Notes: a model not told the origin generated them from the sequence alone. Positions 23,386 to 37,257 are shown, counted from the stretch's first letter. The stretch is 64,000 nucleotides of DNA from Athripsodes cinereus (GCA_947579605.1 OX388316.1:13147290-13211289), one strand, 5' to 3'. Numbers and translations are program-made.

Positions 23386-23839
23386 AACAAAATTAAAATT
23401 ACATAATAATAAAAATAATTATTATGCATTCACATACAAAGTAGGTATGTGTGTCAAGTAGGTACCTACCTATCTATAATCCATAAAAATCGTAATTTTT
23501 AAATCGTTATAACTACCTACTAGGCATAAATATTAATTATTTTGGTTTTATCTATGTATTTATGAATTTTATTTTGAGACTCATGTTTGCCTTTTATTTC
23601 AAATCACTTATCAGCTGTATTTTTTTAAATTTATTGTAAGATTTTTAATAAGTTAGGTATTTATTAATTTACAAATAAAATTTAAAAAAAAATATTATGA
23701 TACATGTCAAAGAGTTAAAATATCTAGGTTTTAAAAAAATGTATTACGCGCTTGCATAGTATGAATGTCATAAGAGTAGAAATAAGTTTTAAAAATAATA
23801 AAAATATATTTTTGTTAAAAACCCATACCTCAAATAATC

Positions 23840-23925
23840 TCACGTGGAAAGTCGACAACTGAATTCAAACTCAGTATCTTGAGATTGAAAGTAAAAAATA
23901 CATCAGCCATCAAAGAAACGACCAC
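23840..23925 (-). mobile_element. Degenerate tRNA-like SINE fragment (tentative)
   Basis: Read on the minus strand, the segment has the spacing of a tRNA head and a decayed B box (complement of GAATTCAAACTC), followed by a decayed A-box region (TTGATGGCTGATGT). This is only a resemblance. Confidence 0.3.
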
Positions 23926-24328
23926 TTCTAATTATAATTAAGACAGATGAATACCTACTTCTTGTATAGAACAATAATAGTAATAATTCTAAAATTAAAC
24001 AAAACAAAAAAATAATAATTTTGATTTGGAATTCGAATGTGTAGAATAATATATACAGAGTGTTTTAATGTTCCTTAGCGAGACGAATCTGATAATTTGG
24101 TGAGTGTACGCGGAACACGTGACCTGACGGTGTTCATTGCTAGTGTTTCCAGCATCAAAAATTATATATCTACATGTAAACAAAATGTTCATACCCCATT
24201 TTTATATATTAATAGTATTGTTTTATTTATCTACTAGTTTTAAACCCGACTTCTTCCAGAATAAATCAACAAACAAACAATAATAATGTAGAGAGCAAAA
24301 GCAAGTTACATACTATCTATATGTACCT

Positions 24329-24480
24329 ACCGCCACACCATATTCCACAAGTGGAATAACTTTTAGACTAATTACATATAATAAACATGCAAGTTATCCA
24401 ATCCGTGGCAATAATAAATAAGTCACGTAGGATGGGTCGCATCCTCATCTCTGAATTGAAGATTTTATTTTTCTATAGGT
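24329..24480 (+). repeat. Dispersed hairpin-repeat copy
   Basis: It contains ACCATATTCCACAAGTGGAA, TAATAAACATGCAAGTTATC, CCGTGGCAATAATAAA and CATCTCTGAATTGAAGAT in the same order as the other copies. Confidence 0.75.
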
Positions 24481-24756
24481 AAATCAAGGAATAAATAAAT
24501 AAAATCAAAATTAAAATAAATTGAAATATGTAAGTAGTTCCCATTAATTATAGCTAATCGTAATTCCCATTCTGTAGATAAATAGTTCCCATTCCATAAA
24601 AGAAAAGGAACTGTATCACTAAACCTGTAATTTCCCTGTCATTTAAGTAATAAAGAATGTATGTTTTTTTACTAGCCTGAAAAAAAACAGGATGAAGAAT
24701 AAGAATTTTTAGTACAGAGGATACTACTTTTTTACTCTCTTGTTTAATTAAGGTTC

Positions 24757-25002
24757 CATCATCATAATCATCATCATCATCGCCCTCAACCCTCCTCTCG
24801 GGAGCACAGTGCAGAAACCAACCTCCTCCATTCAGAGCGTCTTTGTGCCAATCGCGTCACCTCTTCCCACGACATTCCCTGCGCTCTGCTGTCGTTGTCA
24901 TAGGAAGGGTGTATTGTGAAAGAGGGACGCCCGGGCCGATGGAACCCTTGCGGACGGAAGAACAGCGTTCTTTTATGGCCAACTATCATTGGATACAAAA
25001 TA
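24757..25002 (-). mobile_element. LINE 3' end (family 1, copy B)
   Basis: The minus strand encodes the C-terminal part (FRPQGFHRPGRPSFTIHPSY, then SWEEVTRLAQRRSEWRRLVS) and ends in an (ATG)n tail at the left edge. AAGGTTC flanks it (24750-24756 and 25003-25009), a plausible 7-bp target duplication. Strongly 5' truncated. Confidence 0.8.
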
Positions 25003-25009
25003 AAGGTTC

Positions 25010-28000
25010 TATAGAGAATACATAAACATACCTAGGTAGGTATATACATACTTACATATTAACGAACAGTCTAAAATATTTTTTCACGGAACGAAATTAC
25101 TCTCATGTTCTACTAGCAATGTACCTTATAATAATGATGTAGATACAATACTACTTATTTTTTGTTTCATCTTTTGATTTGATTTCACTCGTTAATAATG
25201 ACATTATTATAGAAAGTCTTTCTTCACGCTATGAAATCATTAGATTGGTTGGCACCTACCTTATATGAAATGTACAACGGACAGTGAAAAAATAATATGT
25301 CTTTTAAACTAAATTTAATTATTACTTTAAATTAAATTGATGTGAGTTTTAATGTGGTCGTAGACAAACTTAGCTATTATTGTCAGGAAGGTAAGTATCT
25401 GATGCAGTTTTGAAGACATTTCACTTTCAGTGTAACTAACTATCTATATCTGTAAATAGCTAAAAGGTAAAAAGAAACGAAGATAGTTTCTGTACCTATT
25501 CTAATCTCCGAGAGATTAAACTTAACTAAAACTAAAGGTGAGGATTAAGTTTTCGGGTCTACCATCAGTGTCAAGTCGGTGAAATTTTGTATGCAAATAA
25601 ATTCACATAGAAAGACATCGGATGGTAAAATATAAAAATATTTTGTTTTACTTCTGTGAGGATTTGTTCTAACTGCTCAAAATTTGTCAAAATGAAACAA
25701 CTTGTCATTCATTCAAGGACCTTAGAAAGTAAATTTGCGCAAAATATAATTATATTAAAAAAATACATAGCTTAATTCCTCCAAAATGTTGAATTGAAAA
25801 TTAATATTTTTGTCTACCTTCTATATTCATCCAGGTCAAATAAATTCCGCAAACGAATTCGTAAATCCCAGCGAGAGAGAAGCAAATCGAAAAAATAATA
25901 AACAAAACACAAACGTTCCAGAATAATTTGAATGGCATGCGTTTCAAATTCCCATAAAGAACACATATATAACAATAATGTACTACCAGATAACCGTATC
26001 AACGCATACAATAAGAAATATTGTATTAGCTAACACGGGTACATGGCAGTCTACCAAAATATATATGAAAAAAAGAAATCTGCGACGCCCCCTCGTACAA
26101 CCGCCCATCACTGATGCACTTTTCCGGCTCTGTCTTTTCTACTATTCTTTCTGGCATCATTCTCATTCTCATCATCATAATCCAGGGACGGACTTCCGTT
26201 CATTTGTCAGCACCAACGTCATGAACGTATGTCCGTATCATATTACCCTTACTATTTTTATTCTGTTTTTATTATACGACCCTTACATATTTTATTTTAT
26301 CATACTTACGATATTGTGTTCTCGATCAAAACATTAATAAAAACGATATTCACAAAACGATTTTTTGTGGGAGATTGTAATAGATCACAGTACGTTCTAT
26401 AGGTACATATTTCTTTATGAAATACATACTTATCCTTGCTACCTGCTCAAATACCTATACGTACTCGTACATTCTTCAGAACATTATGTGACAATATACA
26501 TAGGTAATACATACATAATTATTTACTTGTACATTTTATGATATTTTTACAAAATTAGGTATGTATCCTTTGACGTGTGATGCGTATCTAAACTATTTTA
26601 AAACATTAGTATATAGTTTCGTTTGAGATTTATGGCGCAAAAGTTTAATTTTTAAATTAATAAATTAAAATAACCAGATTTTTGGACATCCGAAAAGCTC
26701 TAGATAAAACTCAATATATTAATCAAGCGAAAGTATACCGTGTTTTTCTTTTATTTATATAGATATTATTTGATAATTTAAATAAAAAATTATGTTTTGA
26801 TAAGCACTCACTATCTTAGGAATAAGAGCCGTTCTTACCTAAGGTACAAATCAGATTTAGCTCTAGTGGTTTCAGGCAAAAATTTTTAGTAGGCGCAGAG
26901 AAAATTATTTAAATAATAAATGAAATAGCTTTATTAATAAATATAAGTCAAAGCTTTATATGCAAAAATATTCATGAGCCTAAAAAAATAGTATGTTGTC
27001 ACATATAAATACAATTTAAGTTGTATTTATTCTATAAATTTAATTTATTTATTTCCTAATTCAGAGACGGAGCGAGTACACCCCAACATGCTCTCGCTCG
27101 GCACAGAGTATGCCTTCTGAATCTAAAAATTTGTGAAACTCGCTATATTCTTGATTATTGCACATAATGACGTTATATATGTAGTATGCACGGTAAACAA
27201 CATTCCATATTATTATGTAAATAAAACTAATGGTCGAATTATAAACATTTTCTATAATTTTTATGATGATGATTTTTTTTTATGTGTATGCAGTTTGTCA
27301 TAATAATTAAGAAAATCCAAGTGTTGTAAATAAATAAATCAAGGTGCATCATAAAATTCACGATATTTTAGATTAATCTTGGTTTTAAAATTTTATTAAC
27401 ACTCTTGTATTAGTAAAGATAATTTGTTTGAAATTGCACCACACGTCATCATTGCGACGGTAATTTTCAAAAATCATTTTCACTAAATTTCTCGCAGCAA
27501 AATAAAACTAAAATGATAAAATCCCATTTGAAAATGTTCAAAATATTATATAAATATAAAAAATAACATAAATGTTATCCAGAATTTGAAATATATTAAA
27601 AATAAAGTGATAGTAATTTTGCTAATTCGTTTGCATGAAATCCCAAAGAAGAGGTGTTGAGCCCTCTATTTATTTTTATGTTATACAATGTAATTAAGTA
27701 TGTGTCTTTGCATTTGATAAAAAATTCTAAAAGACAATTTATTATGTTATTGCACATTGTCAAGGGTATCTCTATAATGATGAAGATGATGATGGATAAT
27801 TTCTTCGAGCGTCGTGGAGAAACCAACTTTTTTTTGGTAGGAAGTACCAGTTATAATAAAACCGTCTTTAATTAATTTAATATTGTCTCTTATGATATGA
27901 CAGGAAAAACAAACAATTTTATACATGAAAACCGTATTAAACAAAATAGTAGTTGAAAATAATATAATGTAAGTTTTATCTATCAAATATGTAGTGCGAT

Positions 28001-29099
28001 AGTGCGAAATCAAAATCACCATTTAACTTACTCATACTTACTTATGTCACATTTTTGTTAAATAATACAATATGCACTTGAAATGTAGTTCCGGTAGTCG
28101 CTACTGTTACAATAATGTAAATGTATGGACACGGTAGGTACCTATTCAAAATGACACAGTACATACAATGAAATAATTTTAAATTTACAATAAGTAATAC
28201 AAAGTGTACCTTTCATTATTCAATAGTTACAATGAATTAACTATTGTCATCTAAAGGACAACACTGTGAAATGAAAATAATAATAATAAAATTGTCCAAT
28301 GAAATTATGTACCTATAGTATTTTTTGTCGAACAATATAAAATTTTATGCTTTTAGTTATAAAAGTAGCAATTTATTAGTATTTTTTTTTTCCGCAAAAA
28401 TGTACACACATCGTTGTTCATTTGTGCTGTAATGTTTGAAGTCCTTGAAGGTGGAATGTGCTAAGTGATACTTTTCTGAAATTAAATAAATAAATAACAG
28501 TAAAAATCATATTGGAATATAATGCCCCACTAGATCGAAATCTGTTCTGGGGCAATACTAAAAAAAAATTTACATTTTACAACACAATAACTATAAAATA
28601 ATCAAAAGAATAATAAAATAATAAAGAATTTAAAGTATAAAAATAAGATAATTTAATAATTAAGAATAAACAACACTATTTGCGCATATTGTTAATTTTG
28701 TACTAATCTGTCTGTACTAATACTTAATAATATTTATAGAAAAATATGCTATAGTCATAATAATGAAATGTGAAAAATAGTAGGTAGGTAAATGTAAAAT
28801 TATGGGCTTTCAACATTTATTTATTCCTTATTTTCTCAACAATATTTGAAGATGTGAATAATATTTTTTCCTTATGCATGATCTGCTCCTAAAAATCATG
28901 TAAAAAGAAGCCTGCAATGACTCTAAATTACAGTAAACAATAAAAATATGCTATTTACGAATTCAAGTAAAAATCTGCAAAAAATAATAAGTTTAATTAA
29001 CCATTTAAAAAAATATTTGAAGCAAAAATGTACAAACGCCATTTTTCCGATGAACAGCATCATGTGTACATTTATGTCTGTTTCGTTTTTTTTTTATTT
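25010..29099. other. Long AT-rich stretch without a supported gene
   Basis: No exon, RNA gene or clear element. A GC-richer patch at about 26085-26230 has no recognised translation. Sites such as the 7-bp inverted pair GAGCGAG/CTCGCTC near 27073-27100 are too small to name. A poly-A-followed hairpin lies at 28523-28554 and is listed separately. Confidence 0.45.
28523..28554. repeat. Hairpin followed by A-run
   Basis: TGCCCCA (28523-28529) pairs with TGGGGCA (28548-28554), and inside it AGAT pairs with ATCT across CGAA. A run of nine A follows at once. It may be the 3' terminal hairpin of a non-LTR element. Confidence 0.5.
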
Positions 29100-29255
29100 T
29101 AATAACCGGGTTAGTTGGAAGACATCGCATTTTAGCGATAAACTCGCCCTCTGTACATTGAATTGTATAAATTATATTTTCTATGTAAATTTGTATTATT
29201 GTAAACAATGTACAGTGAAGAATAAAATAAATAAATAAATAAATAAATAATAAAC
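29100..29255 (+). mobile_element. LINE 3' UTR and (AAAT)n tail
   Basis: The stretch GCATTTTAGCGATAAACTCG, then CCCTCTGTAC, later TTTGTATTATTGTAAACAAT and CAGTGAAGAATAAAATAAA, ends in (AAAT)n. This arrangement is familiar as the 3' end of LINEs in lepidopteran genomes and is one reason for the taxonomic suggestion. Confidence 0.7.
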
Positions 29256-30555
29256 ATGAACCTATTTCGATAACAAGGATCGAGGCTTGAGAATAAATTG
29301 TGTGTAAGGGAATAAGTAAAATATTTTATTCTATTTGAATTCACAATAATAGGTAAAATGTAATAATAATTGTTGAAACTCTGTGGGTTGGATGTAATAC
29401 AATATGTGCCGTATTGTAACCGCATTGAAATTTAGGATATATTACGTAAAAAAACTATTCAATTGTAAATATTGTGCAATGATAACTAAAACATTGTAAT
29501 ACGATGTCGTTCTTCCTATTTTTTGACATTTTCTATACTGAATTATTTATTATGATCATTGTCATTATTGTTCAGATGATCAAAACAGGGAGGTAACTAA
29601 TGACAATTTAAAAAGTTTAGGAGGAAATAGTAAAGTTGATATCGATAAACTTGTTCAATTCTACTACGGATGCAGAAGTTTGAATTGTTGTGATTTTGAG
29701 TTCCTGTAATATAATATTTCAGTGATTATTGTCATGAGAATGATAAATAAAATATCTATGGTTTATTGACAATTTGCACGTGTCTATGAAAGACTTGAAT
29801 TTCATACTTAAACATCTAGAGATCGTATAATTAAGGCGGTTCTAATATAAGTACAATATTCGTACATTTCAAATTGTAATAGTTACATTTTTTATACATA
29901 ATTAAAAATGACTGAATGCATCTACGTTTATCAGCGGAAATATAGAAACGGAAATACAATAAGTCCAATTAATCTGTAAGGAAATCAACCTGCATATTCG
30001 CTCAGTACTTAAATGATCACATTTTATCAAATTTACTTCGTATAAGTAACAATTTTCATTTAACAGAATAGACATAACAAATTTCTGTGAATACCTCCTC
30101 GTATGAATTTGAAATTATTTTTTAATGCATGATATTGGATTAAAAACATACCTCAAGCTATTTTCCATACTTTAAACAAAGAGGAAAGTTTTCAAAATTA
30201 TTTCTAATGTAGATATTATTATTTTGAACAACCTCAACGATCAGGCTTCGTCTGAATAATAAAATTAAAAACAAAAAAAAAATTATTCAAACAGAATAGA
30301 AATGTTCAAAATTTAAATTTCTTCCTGATTCCCACACCTGTGGCATAGTACATTTAATACGAAGTAGTTGAAATGTGGGTGGTTATAATATTCTATGTAA
30401 ACCATCATCGTGATGATAATAATATTAGTATTACTTAGTAGAATCACGTTGCATTAAATTTATTCGACATTAGATGTACCTACGTTTCATGTAGCTGCTG
30501 GTCACACAGAATATACTCAAAATAGTTCCTAAAGATAATAACAGTTTTATTTTAG
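29256..30555. other. AT-rich intergenic stretch
   Basis: Nothing recognised beyond short AT-rich words. Confidence 0.45.
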
Positions 30556-30730
30556 TTCAAATTAACGAAGAAGGTTGAGTCTCGGCTTCGTGAACAAGGG
30601 GTCCGTGGTTCAATAACAGTTGCCGGCAAACTCCCTTTCCGCGACACAAGCTTTTAGTAGCTTACTGTGAAAGGTGTATAAGGTTGTGTTTGGGTATATC
30701 CCACATATATCTTTGTTTTTAAAAAACTTA
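30556..30730 (+). mobile_element. tRNA-derived SINE (SINE II), plus-strand copy
   Basis: The copy reads GAGTCTCGGCTTCGTGAACA, then GGTCCGTGGTTCAATA (decayed B box), GCCGGCAAACTCC, CGACACAAGCTTTTAGTAGC, and ends in TATATCTTTGTTTTTAAAAA. It matches the complement of the copies at 37258 and 58984. RNA polymerase III origin is inferred from the A- and B-box layout. Confidence 0.8.
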
Positions 30731-32442
30731 ATAATAACGTCATATTTTAGCAATATACCTAGTTAGAGTAAACTAGGATTGATCTATCTCGTTTGAGATC
30801 ATTCAAATACAACTGAATTTACCTATTGAAGCATCTAGGTGCTTAGGTACTTTTATTTTATTTCATACTATTTTGTATTCCACGACACAACATTAGTTAG
30901 TTAACTAGGTTCTGGGTACAAATATAGAAGTCAACAATATGAGGGTAATATTGATGTGAACATCATGGTATGTGGGATAAGGAAATCATGACAAAAATAT
31001 AAATTAATGCGATGTGAACTGATAATTCAATGTTATAGTAATAATAGGTACCTGTAAAAGTGGAAGATACTATGTTATGCATATAAATAAAACCTTTCTT
31101 AAAATTTGTAAATTTTGATCAAAATATAAATAAAAAATATTTATTTTGGTCCTCCTATAACAATATTATTTACTTGGGTTCTGAAGTTGATAGTTATGCA
31201 TACTGTACCACCTACGCAATAATTCTGGAGTCGTTTCCTGAAACTTGGAACAATCCTTTATAAATATTTTGGTTACTCCCTTGTTGGTAGCAGCAAATTA
31301 TATTTTAGCAACCTACATAAAAGTGTGTATTAGGTCAATGATTGGAAATGATTTTTAAACACTCTTAGTTCTATCTCAGGTCTTTCTTAATTATATTATA
31401 TATAATTAATTGACAACTCATATCTCAGTGAAAGTCCTCAGCAAAATCGAAACTATCCAATTATATTATTGAGTTACTGAATTATTGGTGAACAGTTTCG
31501 AGACGATTACCTGGCTCCTTCATATTTTTTTCAACATGTAATCAAACAAAAAGTTCACAAACATACCAACATGCCACTTCTCTTACGTAGTAGGCAAAAA
31601 AGATCGAACACTACTTACTCTTGTCACTGTCATACAATTTCTCATGTATGATCTTCTATTCAATGTGCTCAATACGTGTGTATTCAGTATAGGATCTGGG
31701 TTAAAAGCAATTTATTATACTTGAAAAAAATGAACATGGTTTTTACTAAATTTTTTATTATAAATAAATCAAAAACATACCGCAGTACCTATGTACCTAC
31801 ATATTTAACAGTTTATGTAGATAGTTGATAATTGATTAAATCCAAGCACACACATTTATTTCAGTCATACAAATACTAAGCAAATTCAGTGTAAGCACTA
31901 TAAAATCAAGGTTGTATGTATATTACATACTTATTTGCTAAGTTTTGTGACTAATGTATAAACATTTCCATGTATGTCCATTAAATGTCTTTATATCATC
32001 ATGAAGTAGATATATTGTGTAAATACTTGGGATAACAAACTATATTATAGTTTATACTCATTCTAAGAAGAACTTACAAGGAATGATAATATTATACTTG
32101 GATGTTGTTGTTATACATTGTGTTGTACCTACTATACATCATGAATTTTAATGTAATGGCCGTTGGACGCTGAACGAATTGTAACGTCCCAAATTACCTT
32201 TGTAAATAATAAATGTCTCAATGTTTCCTTAGAATTCCAAATACTTATTACATAAAACAAAGACTTTGGTGTGTTTACTTTAGCCGGCCGGCCTGCGTAC
32301 CTACATACATACTTCTTACTACTTCTACTTATGGTCAAAACGTATTGCAGTCTTAAACTTGGTCCAAACATATTAATAATAATACAATACTGATGTGCGA
32401 ATCACATTTTAATGTAACGTAAACAGTAACCGGAATATTAAC
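30731..32442. other. AT-rich intergenic stretch
   Basis: No gene or clear element. The minus frame at 32132-32371 has a mixed composition but no recognised domain. Confidence 0.4.
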
Positions 32443-32469
32443 CTACCTACTGTGTAATAAAGAGATTAT

Positions 32470-32640
32470 ACTTTGAAGTTTTAACTCTGTGCTACCTTCT
32501 TCTGCTTGGACAAAAACATTAGTTCCACAAAATAGTAAGGTCTCCCTTTTTTGCTTGTCATCACCATGCAGTTCGTGCGTCGTTCCTGGAGCCAAGGTCC
32601 TGCATGTCCCGCCTAGCCACTTCAGCCATCTGTAAATAAA
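32470..32640 (-). mobile_element. Possible degenerate LINE C-terminal fragment
   Basis: One minus frame reads MAEVARRDMQDLGSRNDART, then after stops AKKGDLTILWN, which recalls the 'W...V..DM..L....DA.DR..WR...R.ADP' ending of the LINE fragment at 62195. Another frame is open for 73 codons but has no domain. The patch is GC-richer than its surroundings, and a splice-acceptor-like TTTACAG precedes it, so a host exon cannot be ruled out. Confidence 0.4.
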
Positions 32641-32749
32641 ATAAGTTATGCAACAATCGCCCAAAATTTCTTCTTCAAAATCTAACGCACTCCACTTGTT
32701 TGTTTCATATTCACTCTACCATATACAGTATGTTGGACTTTATTTATAT

Positions 32750-32915
32750 CTTCATCATTATCATTGTCCTCAACGCTTCTCTCGGGAGTACAGGGCAGAA
32801 AGCATCCTCCTCCATTCAAAGTGACTCTGCACCAATTGCATCACTTTTTCCGCGACATTCCTTGCGCCCTGATTTCTTTGCTATACATACGTTGTTTTCT
32901 GAAAGAGGGAGGTAG
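32750..32915 (-). mobile_element. LINE 3' end (family 1, copy C)
   Basis: The same C-terminal end as the other family 1 copies, in reverse, with an (ATC)-type tail at the left (TTCATCATTATCATTG). It is diverged and its coding frame is broken. Confidence 0.75.
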
Positions 32916-34989
32916 GGATCAGCTAAATACATACCTAAATTTAATGTCAAATATCCAACTATTTCTAATATTTTGATTATTTACATCAAATCAATCCAAT
33001 TTATTTTATACGAATGCAATATATAAACCCGTATAGAATTTCAAACAAAATATAGCATTGAAAAAAAACACAGGTATTATTGACATATTTTATTAACTCC
33101 TTAAGAATGCAGGTATAAAATATAAGTAGGTACCTAAGTATACCAACTTTTTTATGAATGTGGTCTGAAATAGTAATTTACGCATAGTTAAAAAGTAAAG
33201 AAATATCAACATAAGAATATAATAAGGACCCCTATATCAGATTATGAACACACCTATGTTGAGTCCCAAAATAATTAATCGGACCCCACGGCAAAATCAT
33301 ACGTTAAAACAAATGTTGAAACTTTATTCAGGGGTATATAACTATATCACGAGACAACAAAAAAGTGCCTTGTAGTATGGATATCCAAATTGAAAGTTTT
33401 GGTTTGATTTGTCTACCTATCATCTAAGTAAATTATTAATTTTTTGAAAGTGATCTAATTAATTTATTTTTATAATTCACGTAATCAAGATTGATAGATA
33501 GCAATATGAAATGGTCAAACAATTTTGTTTCAAAAAGTTGTTTCGGCTTTTTTGGAAAAAAAAATCATTAAGCTCATCACTGAGATATTTGATTATCTCT
33601 GTCCGATATGTACATTATTAACAATAATAAAATCGACAGCCTTCTTTTTTATTTTGTCAAAACAAAAGTTCCTCAGAAAGCGAAAAGTAGGCATTTATAA
33701 TATTAATTTGTCATATAATATAATATTAATTTGTCATATCTCGTTTCAAGAACCAACTGAAGACTTATCTATTCAAGAAATCTCACGGAATAATCCAGGC
33801 ACAACCTTAGTTAGTAAAGAGCGCCCTTGAGGTGGATTTTTTTCACAAAACGGCGCTTTACAAATCATCCAAATAATAATAATAATAAATAAATAATAAG
33901 TAGGTATATTACTATGAGGATAATGACAATTAAATAATGATGCTGTTTTCTCATTTGTTTTCATAATCTTACAAAAAGCTAAAAGAAAAAACCATATTCT
34001 ATATTTCTTACACTTACATAAGTAGGTAGTAAAAATCAATACTTGGCGATAGAGCAAAGTTACTAAACTTGCAAAAAAAATAATAAAACATTAAAAACGT
34101 GTCTGTACTTACCTATTTCTTAAAAGTAGAGATAGTTTCAAGAATATAAACTTGAGTACAATTATTTATAATATCTAAAAGTTGTATTAAGAAGCTAATT
34201 TATTCATCATAATTCAGTGAATTTCAAGAATGGAGTTGGCGTGTAGATACTCAACATATCATATTATAATGACTCTTAAAAAATTTGATACTTATATAAG
34301 ACAATTATTTTGATAACACACTTGACATTAACAAAGGACTATCAAATCATTGACACCAACTAACATTGTTCTCTGATGTTCATATAAAAAATAATAATAA
34401 CAATATCAGCATTACAGTCAAGTTCCCCTTGGACTAAAACACTCCATAGTTACCTATTAGATATTGTGACTCAAATTACAAAACAGTCGAAACAATACTA
34501 TCCTACTTATCCCTACTTAAGTTACCAAAAGGTTTTGTAAATGTCCTATCAAATATTTGATGATACTTCAAAATGAAGGGGTTATTTTGTAAAAGTGATA
34601 CTACATCTTATTATAATATTCCTTTCAACCTGCCCTACCACGTTTAGCTTCAAATTCTTTAAATACTTGATAATTTATATGAGAACAATGAATTTATCTA
34701 TTTATTTTTAGTTCTATAAGATAATTATAACTGATACATACATTATAAATAATTATATTATGGACGTTTATTGTTTTACTAAATATCCTACGCAATCCTT
34801 TTGAATTCGTAATTGTAGCGATTTGAATTAAATGAAATGCGATATGTATTAAGCTTACCATTATTTAAAGCGAAAATTGAAACTAATGATTTAAATTCTT
34901 GATTATTTTATTCGCACAAGGAAGAAGATCTTTACATTTTTGCATGCAATTGGTTCGCTTGCTACCCAGCTTGTGAAAGCCTATGCTAA
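32916..34989. other. AT-rich intergenic stretch
   Basis: A small direct duplication (AATATTAATTTGTCATAT, two copies in 33700-33740) is the only structure seen. Confidence 0.45.
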
Positions 34990-35170
34990 ATAATGAATCA
35001 AAAGTGATGTTGCCAGTAGACCATCTGCATGTAATAAACATGCAAATTTTACTCTGCGTGCCAACAAAAACAAGACACCTAGGACCTTATCCCTGAATTA
35101 AAGATGTAAAATGTCTATATTTTTCAAACACCTGCTTTTTACAGGAAATTCGAAAATTTTCGAAAAATGT
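34990..35170 (+). repeat. Dispersed hairpin-repeat copy
   Basis: It contains GTAGACCATCTGCATGTAAT, AAACATGCAAATTTTACTCT, GCGTGCCAACAAAAA, TGAATTAAAGATGTAAAATG, TCTATATTTTTC and TTTTTACAGGAAATTCGAAA, showing that the repeat extends beyond the hairpins. Confidence 0.8.
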
Positions 35171-36814
35171 GGGAAAATAATTAATAAATTCTCTAATACG
35201 TGCTCTAAGAAACTGAAGTAAAATTACAAACTATTTACATATAGTTTATTACACATTCATGATGATGGTACAAATGAATTTAATTTACTAATGTATTTAA
35301 AATGCAGAAGGTAGACACAAAAACAAAAATGTATTGAAATAACAATAATAATATAATAATATCCAAGGACCACACAAACCAAGGAAAAGGGGTAAGGAGA
35401 ATAAATAATTGAAGTCAAAATATAAAATAAACTTCAACAAGTAACTCAAAAAACAAAACACATCTCAAAGCGTTCGTTTATTGTTGTTTGAATTTTAATT
35501 AGTTTGTTTGAATAAACAGAATTTTAATTTGTAGCATCTTCCATACTTCTTCCTCTTCTCCTTGGCCAACTATAAGTATTGTTATAGGTATTATATTGTA
35601 TAGAAAATATGTAAAGTATCTTTTATATTGTATTATAAAAAATATACCGTAATTTCTCAATAATGTAACGAGGAAGTATCTAATATTGTGTTAATAAAAG
35701 TTTAAGAGCTTTATTGAAATTTTATTATTTACAATCGATTAAACATTTCCTCTCTGTTTAAACGAGAGATCGCCGGTTTTATAATCGTTAATTACGTTGT
35801 ATTTTTAAATAACTTCCTCATTAAGATGTGTTTGGACTTGATCAAAAGGTATAATATTTATGATGATTATTGATTATGTTGCATTATTTTTAAGTCAAAA
35901 CATCCTCTAGAATCACCGAATTTTAAAGGATTTTTTTTTATATTGACCGTGTAAGTACAAAAATGGCAGTTTACTTTAGTATTTTGAAATATATTGGGGA
36001 GTAGGAATAGCAATGAATTCTCCATTTCTGCATTGAATTTTTTTACCTACTCGTGTATTTGAATTTTATTTAATGTAGTACTAAACCGCACATATCTAGG
36101 TATGTTTCTAGGTTGAAGAAAATAGTATTATGAGTTACTGCTATGGAATCTGCTTTTATGTTTGTTTATATCTAAATGAATTTCGGTAACTTAAATAAGC
36201 TTTTTATTTTAAGAAGAGTTATATACTTTGAGATGATAAGACCATGGATAAGTTTCTTGTGCAAACTTTCATCTAAAATGATTTCCTCTCCTCTTGACCC
36301 TAAGAACAGAAATGAATCGGAAGGATAACAGGATCAGAACAGCGGCTGGAATAGAAATAGGGGATTTAAAATATTATCTGAAATATAAACAAAATAGACT
36401 GATAATGCGCGTAAAGAACCACCATCAACTTTACATAAGCTTATTCTTTTCGTTAACCCAAGAGTTTTTTTTGTGATAGGGTTTATACTTAAATTAAGTA
36501 TGAAATTGTTTATGTTTTCTATGGTAACATGTTATAAAAAATATTAAGTTAGAAATAGTATTTTACTACATAGTAACCTTTATGAAAATGTATACATGTA
36601 CATAAGTACGAGTAAATAAAATTTGCTCAAAAATTACGTCATCATTTTACTTTGCTGTGTAATATTGATGTGATTGGCTTTGATGTTTGTATTGAAAACA
36701 CAGCCATTATTCTAATCGTTTTCTTTCAAATTAATTCTTACTTTGATACCTGTTTTCTGTTTAGGTGGGTCCTCCCATCTCTTCCACAATTATCAACGTT
36801 TTAATTTTTAACAT
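35171..36814. other. AT-rich intergenic stretch
   Basis: No supported gene or element. The frame at 36294-36476 is short and has no domain I recognise. Confidence 0.4.
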
Positions 36815-37054
36815 AACATAACACATATAGACAATTCACACAGACCGAGCTAGTCCCAAACTAAGATATGAATCTTGTATTATGGGTACTAACATGGCGA
36901 TACATATATACAATGCACTAAACACATATACATGTAACACCCAGACCCAGGACAATCTGAAAAAGGTCATTCTTCATTTTGCCCTGGCCGGGAATCGAAC
37001 CCGGGACCTCGTGACTCAAAGGCAAGTGCGTTGACCTCCGCGCCACACCGGTCG
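36815..37054 (-). mobile_element. tRNA-derived SINE (SINE I), copy 1
   Basis: The minus strand starts at the right edge with a tRNA-like head: an A box like TGTGGCGCGGAGGT and a perfect B box GGTTCGATTCC inside CCCGGGTTCGATTCCCGGCC. A unique body follows and ends near CTAGCTCGGTCTGTGTGAAT. Other copies lie at 46931 and 59186. It is not a tRNA gene, because the tRNA-like part is incomplete and fused to the same non-tRNA body in each copy. Confidence 0.85.
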
Positions 37055-37058
37055 TTTA

Positions 37059-37109
37059 ATTAACAGAATTAGTATAATTAACAGAATTAGTATAATTAAC
37101 AGAATTATA
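37059..37109. repeat. Tandem 18-bp repeat, about 3 copies
   Basis: ATTAACAGAATTAGTATA is repeated at 37059, 37077 and 37095 (the last is partial), immediately beside the tRNA-like head of SINE I copy 1. It may be an expanded target site. Confidence 0.8.
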
Positions 37110-37257
37110 GCAAAAAATATATGAAATATACACCAGGCAAAAATAATAAGGTAAGTACGTATGCATTATTTATTAATGATTAAAAGTAGAATATGCAATA
37201 TTTACGTCAAATATTACTATTTAAATTTATGATAAAAACAATATTTTGTATTTCAAA

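Noticed and set aside
25978..26337. A 119-codon open frame with His-rich segment
   Set aside because: No recognisable family; a His/Ser run from a CAT repeat and hydrophobic AT-driven ends. Insufficient to call a gene.
36955..37054. A tRNA gene on the minus strand
   Set aside because: The A and B boxes are good, but the sequence lacks a full cloverleaf and is fused to the same non-tRNA body in three copies, so it is a SINE.
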